From Lachnospiraceae bacterium (GTDB taxonomy: Bacteria > Bacillota > Clostridia > Lachnospirales > Lachnospiraceae): 35,487 nucleotides of DNA. This document shows positions 7,996 to 15,478 of this stretch, one piece after another. Below the pieces are notes generated by a model. That model made no database searches and was not told where the DNA came from. It saw nothing but the letters and a program-made list of their open reading frames with translations. The stretch's first letter is position 1; every line of letters starts with the position of its first letter. The DNA is taken from positions 1 through 35,487 of the forward strand of contig JAEDFR010000019.1 in NCBI GenBank assembly GCA_016297945.1. Reading direction: 5' to 3'. Both the position numbers and the translations under genes were made by a program.

Positions 7996-8691
7996 CTAAA
8001 CCGTCACCTTTGTGCCGTTAAATTTTCCTTTTACGGTATTTACAATACTATTTTCTTCATTCAGGCTAAAAACCCACATCGGCATTTTATTATCTCTTGC
8101 CATGATGGAAGCTGTCATATCAACAACCTGAAGATTCTTTTCAACCACCTCTTGAATGGAAAGTTCTTCATATCTCTTAGCATTCGGATTGAGCTTTGGA
8201 TCCGCGTCATACACACCGTCAATTGCTTTCGCCAGTAAAACAACCTCAGCCTCCACTTCAATCGCCCTTAACAAGACACCGGTATCCGTTGAAAAATAGG
8301 GATGACCCGTTCCACCTGCAAAGAACACTACTTTTCCCTGCTTAAAATACTTGTTTGCTCTGTCTTTGGAAAACAGTTTGGTAAACGATCCACAAGAAAA
8401 TGGGGTCAATATTTCTGTTTCCATTCCAACAGACCGGAAGATTTCGGAAACATATATACAATTCATAATTGTAGCAAGCATACCAATCTGGTCCGCTTTG
8501 GTACGATCAATGTTTTCACTTGTTCGTCCTCTCCAAAAGTTTCCTCCGCCAATTACGATTCCGACTTCAATCCCATCATCCACCAGTTGTTTTACCTGCT
8601 TGGCAACTCCTCTTACTGTTTCTTCATCAAAACCGGTCTTTTTTTCACCTGCCAGAGCCTCACCACTGAGCTTTAACATAATTCTCTTCAT
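7996..8691 (-). CDS. pyrH: UMP kinase
   Basis: This hexameric kinase phosphorylates UMP to UDP in pyrimidine nucleotide synthesis. It belongs to the amino-acid kinase fold. Motifs include the N-terminal KLSGEALAG, GIVIGGGNFWRGR, DQIGMLATIMN, FAGGTGHPYFSTDTG and AKAIDGVYDADPK. The 231-residue length is a few residues below the usual 235-240. It begins 77 bases after the bactofilin stop with a GAGGAT upstream. No terminator is visible in that gap, so read-through from the bactofilin gene is possible. Confidence 0.97.
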   Translation of the reverse strand: MKRIMLKLSGEALAGEKKTGFDEETVRGVAKQVKQLVDDGIEVGIVIGGGNFWRGRTSENIDRTKADQIGMLATIMNCIYVSEIFRSVGMETEILTPFSCGSFTKLFSKDRANKYFKQGKVVFFAGGTGHPYFSTDTGVLLRAIEVEAEVVLLAKAIDGVYDADPKLNPNAKRYEELSIQEVVEKNLQVVDMTASIMARDNKMPMWVFSLNEENSIVNTVKGKFNGTKVTV

Positions 8692-8768
8692 ATGCCTTAT
8701 CCTCTTCTATCTGATAGTTTTTAATAAATCAAACCCGAATATGAAATAAAATGGCGTACATCTCATAT

Positions 8769-10046
8769 TTATTTTATATCTTTAAAGAATGATGCCGGAC
8801 TAACATCCGCATAGCATTGTGAACACAAACCTTCTATCACGGCACCGTTATTCATCTGTACGGATTTCGATTTAATATTGCCCATAACAATTGCACTGGA
8901 ATCAAGAACTACCGGTCCATGCACATCAATATCACCTTTCACGGCTCCGGCAATCACGGCACTCGTTGCAAAAATATTACCGATGATAACCGAATTTATT
9001 CCAACTTTTACCGTACCGGTTGCATGAATCTCGCCTGTAATGTGGGCAGCATCTGCAAAAACTTCAGCTGCATTGGAATTTCCTTCAATTTGTCCTGATA
9101 CATTTAACTTTCCTAAAACTTCAATATTTCCTTTTATACTACCCAGTACATCAAGGGATCCCTGACTGGAAATATCACCATTTACTTTCATTCCTTTTGT
9201 TACTATTGCCGTCTCATCTAAAACTTCCTGACTCATAACAGATTCTACTCTCTCATCCACAACTTCATTTACAGCACTTTCTAATTCATTTCTATTTTCA
9301 CTATTTTTTCCGGTGTCATCTTTCATAATTTCTTCATATACTTCTTTTTCAAAGGAATTATCATTTCGAATTAGCATTTCCTTTACCTCCGGCTCTTTTG
9401 CCACTTTTTCTTGTGATTTTTCATTCTCTATATCTTCTTCTGTGTCAACATCTTTTTCCGGTTCTTTTACTGCTTGCGTCTCTTCTGCAACCTCTTCTTC
9501 CGGCTCTTTTACTGCTTGCGTCTCTTCTGCAACCTCTTCTTCCGGCTCTTTTATCGCTTCCGATTCTTCTGCAACCTCTTCTTCCGGCTCTTCTATCGCT
9601 TCCGGTCCTTCTGCAACCTCTTCTTGCGGCTCTTCTATCGCTTCCGGTTCTTTTACTGCTTGTGTTTCTTCTACAGCCACTTCTTCCGGTTCTTCTGCTT
9701 CCATATCTTCCAATACTACCGCAGAAACCTCATCCTCTATCATATCAGATACATCTTTGGATACAGACTGCTCAACTGCAGCCACCAGTTGCTCCACAGT
9801 CAACGTTTCCGTCTCTTTTGATTCTTGTGGTTGCAATGCTGCATCAATCAGTTCTCTTGCAAATGCATCTGCATCCGTATCATTTTCTTGCACTAACGCC
9901 TTTTCACCTTTATCCTCAAAGACTTCTGCCTTCAAATCTGTGTCTTTAGCATCCGGTTTGATGATTTCTTCATCCATATCTTCATTTGGAAGCAATTCAT
10001 TCATTGCCAACGATAAATCTTCTTTTAAATCCTGAAAAAAGCCCAT
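8769..10046 (-). CDS. Bactofilin-family protein with long acidic repeat-bearing N-terminal arm
   Basis: Bactofilins form nucleotide-independent filaments that act as scaffolds for wall enzymes and shape. The C-terminal part (about residues 278-407) is the bactofilin beta-helix: short repeated turns such as GDISSQGSLDVLGSIKGNIE, VLGKLNVSGQIEGN and GNIKSKSVQMNNGAVIEG. It is preceded by some 270 acidic residues. These contain four full 14-residue units of the type EPEEEVAEETQAVK plus partial ones, encoded by near-identical 42-base repeats at about 9460-9690. Typical bactofilins are 120-200 residues; this one has 425. AAGGAGG lies before the ATG. It lies 19 bases after the deacetylase gene and shares its promoter, so a joint wall function is inferred. 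Confidence 0.9.
   Translation of the reverse strand: MGFFQDLKEDLSLAMNELLPNEDMDEEIIKPDAKDTDLKAEVFEDKGEKALVQENDTDADAFARELIDAALQPQESKETETLTVEQLVAAVEQSVSKDVSDMIEDEVSAVVLEDMEAEEPEEVAVEETQAVKEPEAIEEPQEEVAEGPEAIEEPEEEVAEESEAIKEPEEEVAEETQAVKEPEEEVAEETQAVKEPEKDVDTEEDIENEKSQEKVAKEPEVKEMLIRNDNSFEKEVYEEIMKDDTGKNSENRNELESAVNEVVDERVESVMSQEVLDETAIVTKGMKVNGDISSQGSLDVLGSIKGNIEVLGKLNVSGQIEGNSNAAEVFADAAHITGEIHATGTVKVGINSVIIGNIFATSAVIAGAVKGDIDVHGPVVLDSSAIVMGNIKSKSVQMNNGAVIEGLCSQCYADVSPASFFKDIK
9460..9690 (-). repeat. In-frame 42-bp tandem repeats in the bactofilin gene
   Basis: Two copies (9469-9510 and 9511-9552) are identical or nearly so, and at least two diverged copies follow. Each encodes the 14-residue unit EPEEEVAEETQAVK or EPEEEVAEESEAIK. 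The copy number is likely to vary between strains by slippage or recombination without shifting the frame. Confidence 0.85.
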
Positions 10047-10065
10047 CGCTTTTCCTCCTTGGTTT

Positions 10066-11064
10066 TTACAAAGAAATATGCAAAATTACAGGGGTGTTTT
10101 CTGTAATTTTATCTATAATTATTTCATCATTTTCTGTCAATTCTTTTAAAACTATATCCAGTGCCTCAACGGTACTATCCTTATCTGCACCATCATGCAA
10201 CAATACCACTGCAGTTTGGAAACGATCAATCCCTTTTAATACATTATTCGAAATTGCACTTGCAGAGAGTTTTTGTCCGCTTGCATCACCACCGGATATA
10301 TTCCAGTCAAAGCACTCAATATTTTGTTCGTTCAAAGAACGAACAAGTTCTGCCATACTGATTTTGCTGACCGTATTACTACTTCCTCCCGGCAATCTGC
10401 ATATTTGTGTCCTGACACCGGTTACATCATATATGTAATCAGATATTTTGCTAAAATCTTCAAAAAAAGATTCCTCCGAATCATAAATTGCCGAATACTT
10501 ATGACTATAAGAATGAATACCGATACTATGACCTTCTTCAACAATCCTTTTTAACAATTCCTGTCCATGTTCGGAAGTATTTCCAACCACAAAGAATGTT
10601 GCTTTCACATCGTATTTTTTTAAGATATCCAGTATTTCTTCTGTATTATCACTCGGACCGTCATCAAAGGTTAAATACACCCGTTTCTTCCCATCGGCTG
10701 TCTCTGCGTCCTGACTGGAATTTGCATTTTCATTTCCGGTACTCGTCAATGTTGTTCTGCTGTTTATAATTGAACCTTCTCCATCAAAATTCTGCGTTGC
10801 AGATTGCATATTATTTGGAGCTTCTACTAATACGGAATCTTCCACTTCAGATGAATACTGCTCAAGTTCTTCTCGCATTGCTTCCATCTGTGCTCTTGAA
10901 TTGTCTAAATCCTTTTTTACAATATGCAAACGAACTCCAAAAAAGATACAAAGTATAACCGGAATAACAATTGCAGCAATAACGGTTCCTACAATGAGCT
11001 TTTTTAGGCGTTTTATTCTTTTACGCCGATTTTCGGGCAGGTTGTCTACATCCTGCTTTGCCAT
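10066..11064 (-). CDS. Membrane-anchored polysaccharide deacetylase (NodB homology, PgdA-like)
   Basis: This carbohydrate esterase family 4 protein probably removes acetyl groups from N-acetylglucosamine or N-acetylmuramate in the wall. It has a basic N terminus, a single transmembrane helix at about residues 24-46 and a short coiled coil (47-75). After a linker comes the NodB domain (about 127-320). The metal and catalytic residues are visible: TFDDGPS (Asp134, Asp135), HSYSH (His184, His188), RLPGGS, DWNISGGD and LLHD (His290). The topology puts the catalytic domain outside. It has a well-formed sigma-A promoter with tandem operator-like repeats and is followed by the bactofilin gene. The exact substrate is not deducible. 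Confidence 0.92.
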   Translation of the reverse strand: MAKQDVDNLPENRRKRIKRLKKLIVGTVIAAIVIPVILCIFFGVRLHIVKKDLDNSRAQMEAMREELEQYSSEVEDSVLVEAPNNMQSATQNFDGEGSIINSRTTLTSTGNENANSSQDAETADGKKRVYLTFDDGPSDNTEEILDILKKYDVKATFFVVGNTSEHGQELLKRIVEEGHSIGIHSYSHKYSAIYDSEESFFEDFSKISDYIYDVTGVRTQICRLPGGSSNTVSKISMAELVRSLNEQNIECFDWNISGGDASGQKLSASAISNNVLKGIDRFQTAVVLLHDGADKDSTVEALDIVLKELTENDEIIIDKITENTPVILHISL

Positions 11065-11097
11065 TCAATTTCCCCGCTTCCATACGCACTACGGTTT

Positions 11098-11126
11098 ATT
11101 TTATCACATCTTTTCTTTTATGACAA
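11098..11126 (-). promoter_or_regulatory. Sigma-A promoter of the deacetylase-bactofilin pair
   Basis: TTGTCA (11121-11126) and TAAAAT (11098-11103) are separated by exactly 17 bases, and each matches 5 of 6 consensus positions. Transcription would start about 30 bases before the deacetylase start codon. Confidence 0.75.
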
Positions 11127-11137
11127 ATTAGAATTAA

Positions 11138-11171
11138 CCTTCTTTTAGAGAATTGCCCTTCTTTTAGAGAA
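11138..11171 (-). promoter_or_regulatory. Tandem dyad repeats just upstream of the deacetylase promoter (activator site?)
   Basis: The 15-mer TTCTCTAAAAGAAGG occurs twice, perfectly, at 11138-11152 and 11157-11171, with a 19-base period (about two helix turns). Each copy contains a dyad TTCT-N5-AGAA. The pair lies about 12 bases upstream of the -35 box, a typical activator position. The regulator is not known. Confidence 0.6.
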
Positions 11172-11186
11172 AAAAATAAAAATAGC

Positions 11187-11227
11187 AAAAAAGACATTTG
11201 GAAAAGAAAATTCCAAATGTCTTTTTT
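11187..11227 (-). terminator. Bidirectional-looking terminator after pnp
   Basis: An 11-bp perfect core stem GACATTTGGAA / TTCCAAATGTC is flanked by A6 and T6 runs on either side (11187-11192 and 11222-11227), with a 7-base loop. It ends the rpsO-pnp transcript 23 bases after the pnp stop. Confidence 0.9.
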
Positions 11228-11249
11228 CTAAAATAAACTCAAAACCTTT

Positions 11250-13343
11250 TTATGATTGCGGAACATCCTTCATTGAGAAACTGATACGTCCCATTTTGTC
11301 TTTGCCTAAGCAAACAACCGTAACAGTATCGCCCAAAGTCAGGACATCTTCCACATGATTAATACGCTCTTTCGCAATCTTGGAAATGTGAACCATACCT
11401 TCCTTGCCGGGTGCAAACTCAATAAATGCACCAAACTCTTTGATACTTACAACTTTTCCCTTAAAGATCTGACCTTCTTCAAAATCAGTTGTGATAATCT
11501 GAATCATCTCAATTGCTTTGTCCATCATAGCCTGATCCGTGCCGCATACACTAACTGCACCGTCGTCTGTGATATCAATCTTAACACCGGTCTGATCGAT
11601 AATTGCGTTAATTGTCTTACCGCGCTGTCCAACAACATCGCCAATCTTTTCAGGATCAATCTTTGTCTGAACAATCTTGGGTGCATATTTGCCAACAGTT
11701 TCACGAGGAGCTGCAATGGCAGGTTTCATACAAGTGTCCATGATAAATTCTCTTGCTTCACGGCATCTTGCAATTGCGCCTTCTACGATTGGTCTGGTCA
11801 ATCCATGGATTTTGATATCCATCTGAATGGCTGTAATTCCTTCAGTTGTACCGGTAACCTTAAAGTCCATATCTCCAAAGAAATCTTCCAATCCCTGAAT
11901 ATCTGTCAACAATACAAAATCATCATCTGTATCACCGGTTACAAGACCACAGGAAATACCTGCAACCATCTTTTTAATCGGAACACCGGCAGCCATTAAA
12001 GACATACAGGATGCACAAGTAGATGCCATGGATGTGGAACCGTTTGATTCGAATGTTTCAGATACAGTACGGATTGCATAAGGGAACTCTTCTTCACTGG
12101 GTAAAACAGGAAGCAACGCTCTTTCTGCCAAAGCACCATGTCCGATTTCACGACGGCCGGGACCACGACTCACCTTTGTTTCTCCAACAGAATATGCCGG
12201 GAAATTGTAATGATGTAAATAACGTTTTGTTGTAATATTTTCATCCAGTCCGTCTACTTTTTGAGCTTCAGATAACGGAGCCAGAGTTGTAACATTACAA
12301 ATCTGTGTCTGACCACGTGTAAACATGGCAGAACCATGAACACGGGGAATAATATCAACTTCTGCAGCTAAAGGACGGATTTGATTTAACTGTCTGCCAT
12401 CCGGACGTTTGTGATCCTTTAAGATCATCTTACGAACAGTCTTTTTCTGATACTGATAAATCGCTTCGCCTAAAATAGCAAGCCATTCTTCTTTATCTGC
12501 AAATGCCTCTTCTAATTTTGCAGTGATATTGCGGATATTTTCTTCACGAACCTGCTTTTCATCGGTAAATACAGCTTCTTCCATCTCTGCTGGAGGAACA
12601 ATTTCTTTGATTGCTGTAAACAATTCTTCCGGAATCGCACAGCTTTCATAGCTGTGTTTCGGTTTTCCGACTTCAGCAACAATTTTATTGATAAACTCAA
12701 TAATTGTCTGGTTTATTTCATGCGCTTTGTAAATCGCATCGATCATCTTTGCTTCAGGAATTTCATTACAGCCTGCTTCAATCATGATTACTTTTTCTTT
12801 CGTAGATGCAACCGTCAGTCTCATCTGACCTTTGTCCCATACTTCCTGGCTGGGATTGATGATAAATTCATCATCTACCATACCAACCTGTGTCATGGCA
12901 CAAGGACCGTCAAACGGAATATCTGAAATACAGGTTGCAATGGATGTACCAAGCATGGCAACAAGTTCGGGTCTGCACTCCGGATCAACACTCATAACCA
13001 TATTGTTTAAGGTAACATCATTTCTGTAATCTTTGGGGAATAACGGACGCATCGGTCTGTCGATTACACGGCTTGTTAAAACTGCGTTTTCACTAGCCTT
13101 TCCCTCACGTTTGTTGAAGCCTCCGGGAATTTTTCCTACGGAATAAAACTTTTCTTCATACTCAACTGAGCAGGGGAAGAAATCAATTCCATCACGGGGT
13201 TTCTCACTTGCTGTTGCGGTAGACAACACTGTCGTCTCTCCATAGTGCATAAATGCACATCCGTTTGCCTGCTTACCAACTCTTCCGATATCAACGGATA
13301 AAGTACGTCCTGCAAGCTCCATACTGAATGTTTTGTAACTCAT
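11250..13343 (-). CDS. pnp: Polyribonucleotide nucleotidyltransferase (PNPase)
   Basis: This phosphorolytic 3'-5' exoribonuclease takes part in mRNA turnover. The 697-residue protein shows two RNase PH domains (first about 10-140, second about 315-545, with HYNFPAYSVGETKVSRGPGR and SNGSTSMASTCASCMSLMAAG). A KH domain follows (IGDVVGQRGKTINAIIDQTG, about 560-610), then an S1 domain (IFKGKVVSIKEFGAFIEFAP, about 622-690). The length is normal. The start has a GGAG 9 bases upstream. It follows rpsO with a 204-base structured leader, the usual rpsO-pnp pair. Confidence 0.98.
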   Translation of the reverse strand: MSYKTFSMELAGRTLSVDIGRVGKQANGCAFMHYGETTVLSTATASEKPRDGIDFFPCSVEYEEKFYSVGKIPGGFNKREGKASENAVLTSRVIDRPMRPLFPKDYRNDVTLNNMVMSVDPECRPELVAMLGTSIATCISDIPFDGPCAMTQVGMVDDEFIINPSQEVWDKGQMRLTVASTKEKVIMIEAGCNEIPEAKMIDAIYKAHEINQTIIEFINKIVAEVGKPKHSYESCAIPEELFTAIKEIVPPAEMEEAVFTDEKQVREENIRNITAKLEEAFADKEEWLAILGEAIYQYQKKTVRKMILKDHKRPDGRQLNQIRPLAAEVDIIPRVHGSAMFTRGQTQICNVTTLAPLSEAQKVDGLDENITTKRYLHHYNFPAYSVGETKVSRGPGRREIGHGALAERALLPVLPSEEEFPYAIRTVSETFESNGSTSMASTCASCMSLMAAGVPIKKMVAGISCGLVTGDTDDDFVLLTDIQGLEDFFGDMDFKVTGTTEGITAIQMDIKIHGLTRPIVEGAIARCREAREFIMDTCMKPAIAAPRETVGKYAPKIVQTKIDPEKIGDVVGQRGKTINAIIDQTGVKIDITDDGAVSVCGTDQAMMDKAIEMIQIITTDFEEGQIFKGKVVSIKEFGAFIEFAPGKEGMVHISKIAKERINHVEDVLTLGDTVTVVCLGKDKMGRISFSMKDVPQS

Positions 13344-13359
13344 TCTTTTTTCTCCTTTT

Positions 13360-13375
13360 CTGATTTTATAATCAG
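13360..13375 (-). other. Small hairpin next to the pnp ribosome binding site
   Basis: CTGATT pairs with AATCAG around a 4-base loop, ending immediately before the AAAAGGAG of pnp. It may modulate access to the start. It has no U-tract typical of a terminator. Confidence 0.45.
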
Positions 13376-13385
13376 GCAGAAGATG

Positions 13386-13468
13386 CCGAAACTACTGACC
13401 GAAAGATTATACATCTTTTTTTCAATTTATCTTTTAATCATTTTCAATCTTCCCGTCAGTGGTCTCGG
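13386..13468 (-). promoter_or_regulatory. Long stem-loop in the pnp leader (candidate RNase III / autoregulation site)
   Basis: Bases 13448-13468 and 13386-13406 form a 21-bp stem on the minus-strand transcript. It has 19 pairs (two of them G-U), two internal mismatches and a loop of about 41 bases rich in A. A perfect -10-like TATAAT lies in the loop, but no good -35 accompanies it. In Escherichia coli, PNPase autoregulates through an RNase III-cut leader stem; the analogy here is inference. Confidence 0.65.
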
Positions 13469-13501
13469 AATGAACCTTCCGCCTGTTAATAAACATACAA
13501 A

Positions 13502-13526
13502 GGACGGATACTGATAATATCCGTCC
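13502..13526 (-). terminator. Terminator-like hairpin after rpsO
   Basis: A perfect 9-bp stem GGACGGATA / TATCCGTCC has a 7-base loop and is followed on the minus strand by TTTGTATGTTTATT, a modest U-rich tail. It probably gives partial termination or 3'-end protection between rpsO and pnp. Confidence 0.7.
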
Positions 13527-13547
13527 CCGATATGATTATTATTAGAA

Positions 13548-13823
13548 TTATTGAATGGAATCTCTTAAACCGAGTTTTTCAATCAATGCACGATATCTGT
13601 TGATATCTGTTTTCTTTAAGTAAGATAAAAGACCACGTCTCTGACCTACCATTTTTAACATACCGCGTCTTGAATGATGATCCTTCGGATGTGTTTTTAA
13701 GTGATCGGTTAATTCTTTGATACGAGCTGATAATACAGCTACCTGAACTTCCGGTGAACCTGTATCGCCGGGTGTTCTTGCATATTCGTTGATAATTGCC
13801 TGTTTCTTTTCTTTAGAAATCAT
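13548..13823 (-). CDS. rpsO: 30S ribosomal protein S15
   Basis: This protein binds the central domain of 16S rRNA early in small-subunit assembly. The 91 residues are a few more than the usual 89. Family motifs are GDTGSPEVQVAVLSARI, HPKDHHSRRGMLKMVGQRR and LLSYLKKTDINRY. AGGAGG lies 9 bases before the ATG. It has its own promoter and a structured leader, and is followed by pnp. In the common gene order it directly follows ribF. Here three envelope genes are interposed. Confidence 0.98.
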   Translation of the reverse strand: MISKEKKQAIINEYARTPGDTGSPEVQVAVLSARIKELTDHLKTHPKDHHSRRGMLKMVGQRRGLLSYLKKTDINRYRALIEKLGLRDSIQ

Positions 13824-13851
13824 TTCTAAATCCTCCTGTTCTTTTCATATG

Positions 13852-13898
13852 GCCAATCTAAGTATCGGGTCTAGGCATTCCCGAAACCGAGTATCGGC
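13852..13898 (-). promoter_or_regulatory. Candidate S15 autoregulatory leader structure
   Basis: Between the rpsO promoter and its AGGAGG the transcript can form an outer stem GCCGAT / ATTGGC (13893-13898 with 13852-13857). Inside it is CGGG / CCCG (13880-13883 with 1366-69 of the same block, i.e. 13866-13869), and GATACT is repeated within. S15 represses its own mRNA in several bacteria through leader folds that mimic 16S rRNA. The match to a known class was not tested. Confidence 0.45.
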
Positions 13899-13917
13899 TA
13901 AAATTCATACAAATCGT

Positions 13918-13946
13918 ATTTTACCATGGTTTACAGAACTTGTAAA
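13918..13946 (-). promoter_or_regulatory. Sigma-A promoter of rpsO-pnp
   Basis: TTTACA (13941-13946), a 17-base spacer and TAAAAT (13918-13923), the latter preceded by an extended-element TG (TGGTAAAAT). The implied leader is about 88 bases long. Confidence 0.75.
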
Positions 13947-14072
13947 GACTATATTTGTCATTTCGTAACTGTTCACATTTATCGTATTGCAACTGTTGTA
14001 TTTACAACTATCACACATTTCAAAGCATCAAATATCATTTCATCACATTCATTGAATACTTTGATTTATCAT

Positions 14073-15269
14073 TTATTGCTTCGTATAGGAAGTATTTCCG
14101 GCAGCATAAATGTTATATGCCGCAACATGGTCATAGATCGCTCTCCAGCTGCTATGTGCATCCGCCGTCACACAAATAAATTCGGTCCCATCATTTCTTT
14201 CATAACAACTGGCCGCGCAGCTACCTGACTGAACCACATATCCTGTCTTGGCACCAAGAATTGTGCCGCCCATTTCCTTATCTTCAATTCTACGCATGAA
14301 CCAATTGGAAACAGTAATCCCTTCCGGATGTTGCTCTGTCAGGGAAGTCGTATAGGAACGTGTATTTAAAACCTGTCTGCATAAATCATTTTCCATCGCC
14401 GCTTCGAGCATAACTGCCATATCATAAATAGAGCAATAATGATTTTCATCATACAATCCGACACAATTGGTAAAATGGGCGCTGTCAGCGAGTCCAAGTT
14501 CCTCTATCTTTTGATTCATCATATCAACAAAAGCTTCCTGTGAGCCGGCAACATAGGTAGCCAAACCCACAGCCGCATCTCCACCGGAAGGCAAAATGGT
14601 TCCATACAAAAGGTCCTTTACCGTAACTACTTCACCATCCAGAAATCCGACACTGCTACAGTCATTCACATAGGAATAATCCGTAATATCCAAGGTCATG
14701 GTAAAGGTATCATCCAAATTGCTCACATGTTCACTCGCAACCAACAACGTTAAAATCTTTGTCATGGATGCCGGATTAATCCGCTCATATGCATTTTTTT
14801 GTGCAACAACCTCTTTTTTGGACAAATCCACCATCAACGCATACGTACTGGTCACCTCCGGACTGTTTAATCCGGTCGCCGCATCCGTCTTTAACTGATA
14901 TACCGCACTGTTTACCGTACTATTTGTTTCCGCTACCATCGGTTCTGCTTCTATACCATCCATCGTCTGATTCAATTGAGAAACATCCGTTAATTCTCCT
15001 GGTTTATCCGAATTTCCTGTATTTCCGATATTTGCATCCACCATCGTCGCCGCATCCGCACGCCCGTTTTCCTTTACTTTGTCATCCGGTTTGCGCAATG
15101 CTGATATCCCACCGATACAAAGCAATACAAAAATCAGAAATCCAATTGCAAAGAGTATTCGTTTCTGACGTTCCTTCTTTCTGCGCAGGGCCACTCTCCT
15201 TTTTCGCATTTCCATACGCTTAAGCTGTTCGGGTGTATAATGATAATCTCTGTTTTTACTCACTCTCAT
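14073..15269 (-). CDS. D-alanyl-D-alanine carboxypeptidase (penicillin-binding, class S11-like)
   Basis: This DacF-like enzyme trims the terminal D-alanine from peptidoglycan stem peptides. The 398-residue product has a highly basic N terminus and one transmembrane helix at about residues 38-57. A low-complexity linker follows, then the catalytic domain from about 140. The active-site SMTK is at Ser168-Lys171 and KTG at 341-343. The middle SxN triad reads Ser-Gly-Gly at 228-230 (LPSGGDAAVGLA), so the usual Asn is replaced. There is no C-terminal amphipathic anchor; the N-terminal helix serves that role. It is expected to act outside the membrane. It lies between the NlpC/P60 gene and rpsO. 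Confidence 0.92.
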   Translation of the reverse strand: MRVSKNRDYHYTPEQLKRMEMRKRRVALRRKKERQKRILFAIGFLIFVLLCIGGISALRKPDDKVKENGRADAATMVDANIGNTGNSDKPGELTDVSQLNQTMDGIEAEPMVAETNSTVNSAVYQLKTDAATGLNSPEVTSTYALMVDLSKKEVVAQKNAYERINPASMTKILTLLVASEHVSNLDDTFTMTLDITDYSYVNDCSSVGFLDGEVVTVKDLLYGTILPSGGDAAVGLATYVAGSQEAFVDMMNQKIEELGLADSAHFTNCVGLYDENHYCSIYDMAVMLEAAMENDLCRQVLNTRSYTTSLTEQHPEGITVSNWFMRRIEDKEMGGTILGAKTGYVVQSGSCAASCYERNDGTEFICVTADAHSSWRAIYDHVAAYNIYAAGNTSYTKQ

Positions 15270-15349
15270 TTCCTTCTTTACAACAATTGTTTCTATATCA
15301 CATCATTCATACATATTAAAATGCCAACATATCCTGTTGCTAATTCAAA

Positions 15350-15411
15350 ACTATGTTATCAGTATAACAACATAGTCGTATAATGGGAACAGTATTTATC
15401 AGCTGTTTCCC
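15350..15411 (-). other. Two stem-loops upstream of the carboxypeptidase gene
   Basis: ACTATGTT / AACATAGT (15350-15376, 8 bp) and GGGAACAG / CTGTTTCCC (15385-15411, 8 bp with one bulge) lie in tandem about 80-140 bases before the start. A -10-like TATACT sits inside the first. Neither has a U-tract. They may be regulatory or part of the 5' leader. The rest of the 209-base gap, apart from the terminator at its far end, shows nothing further. Confidence 0.4.
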
Positions 15412-15423
15412 GAATTATGCCAT

Positions 15424-15458
15424 AAAAAACGCTTAGGAAATGTTCTCCTAAGCGTTTT
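15424..15458 (-). terminator. Terminator after the NlpC/P60 gene
   Basis: A 13-bp perfect stem AAAACGCTTAGGA / TCCTAAGCGTTTT has a 7-base loop and is followed on the minus strand by a T6 run. It closes the transcript 20 bases after the stop codon. Confidence 0.92.
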
Positions 15459-15478
15459 ATCTTGTAATCGTTAAAACA

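Noticed and set aside
8692..8768. Promoter or terminator between the bactofilin gene and pyrH
   Set aside because: Only a weak TTGATT/TAGAAG pair and no hairpin were found, so I list neither.
9460..9690. Regular 42-bp repeats suggestive of a CRISPR array
   Set aside because: There are no unique spacers between units, the repeats are in frame and they encode a 14-residue protein repeat of the bactofilin arm.
9313..10035. Long plus-strand open frame (240 codons) and two others opposite the bactofilin gene
   Set aside because: They mirror the repetitive Glu-rich coding sequence. The products are Ser- or Leu-rich low-complexity proteins without ribosome binding sites, and the minus frame carries a real domain.
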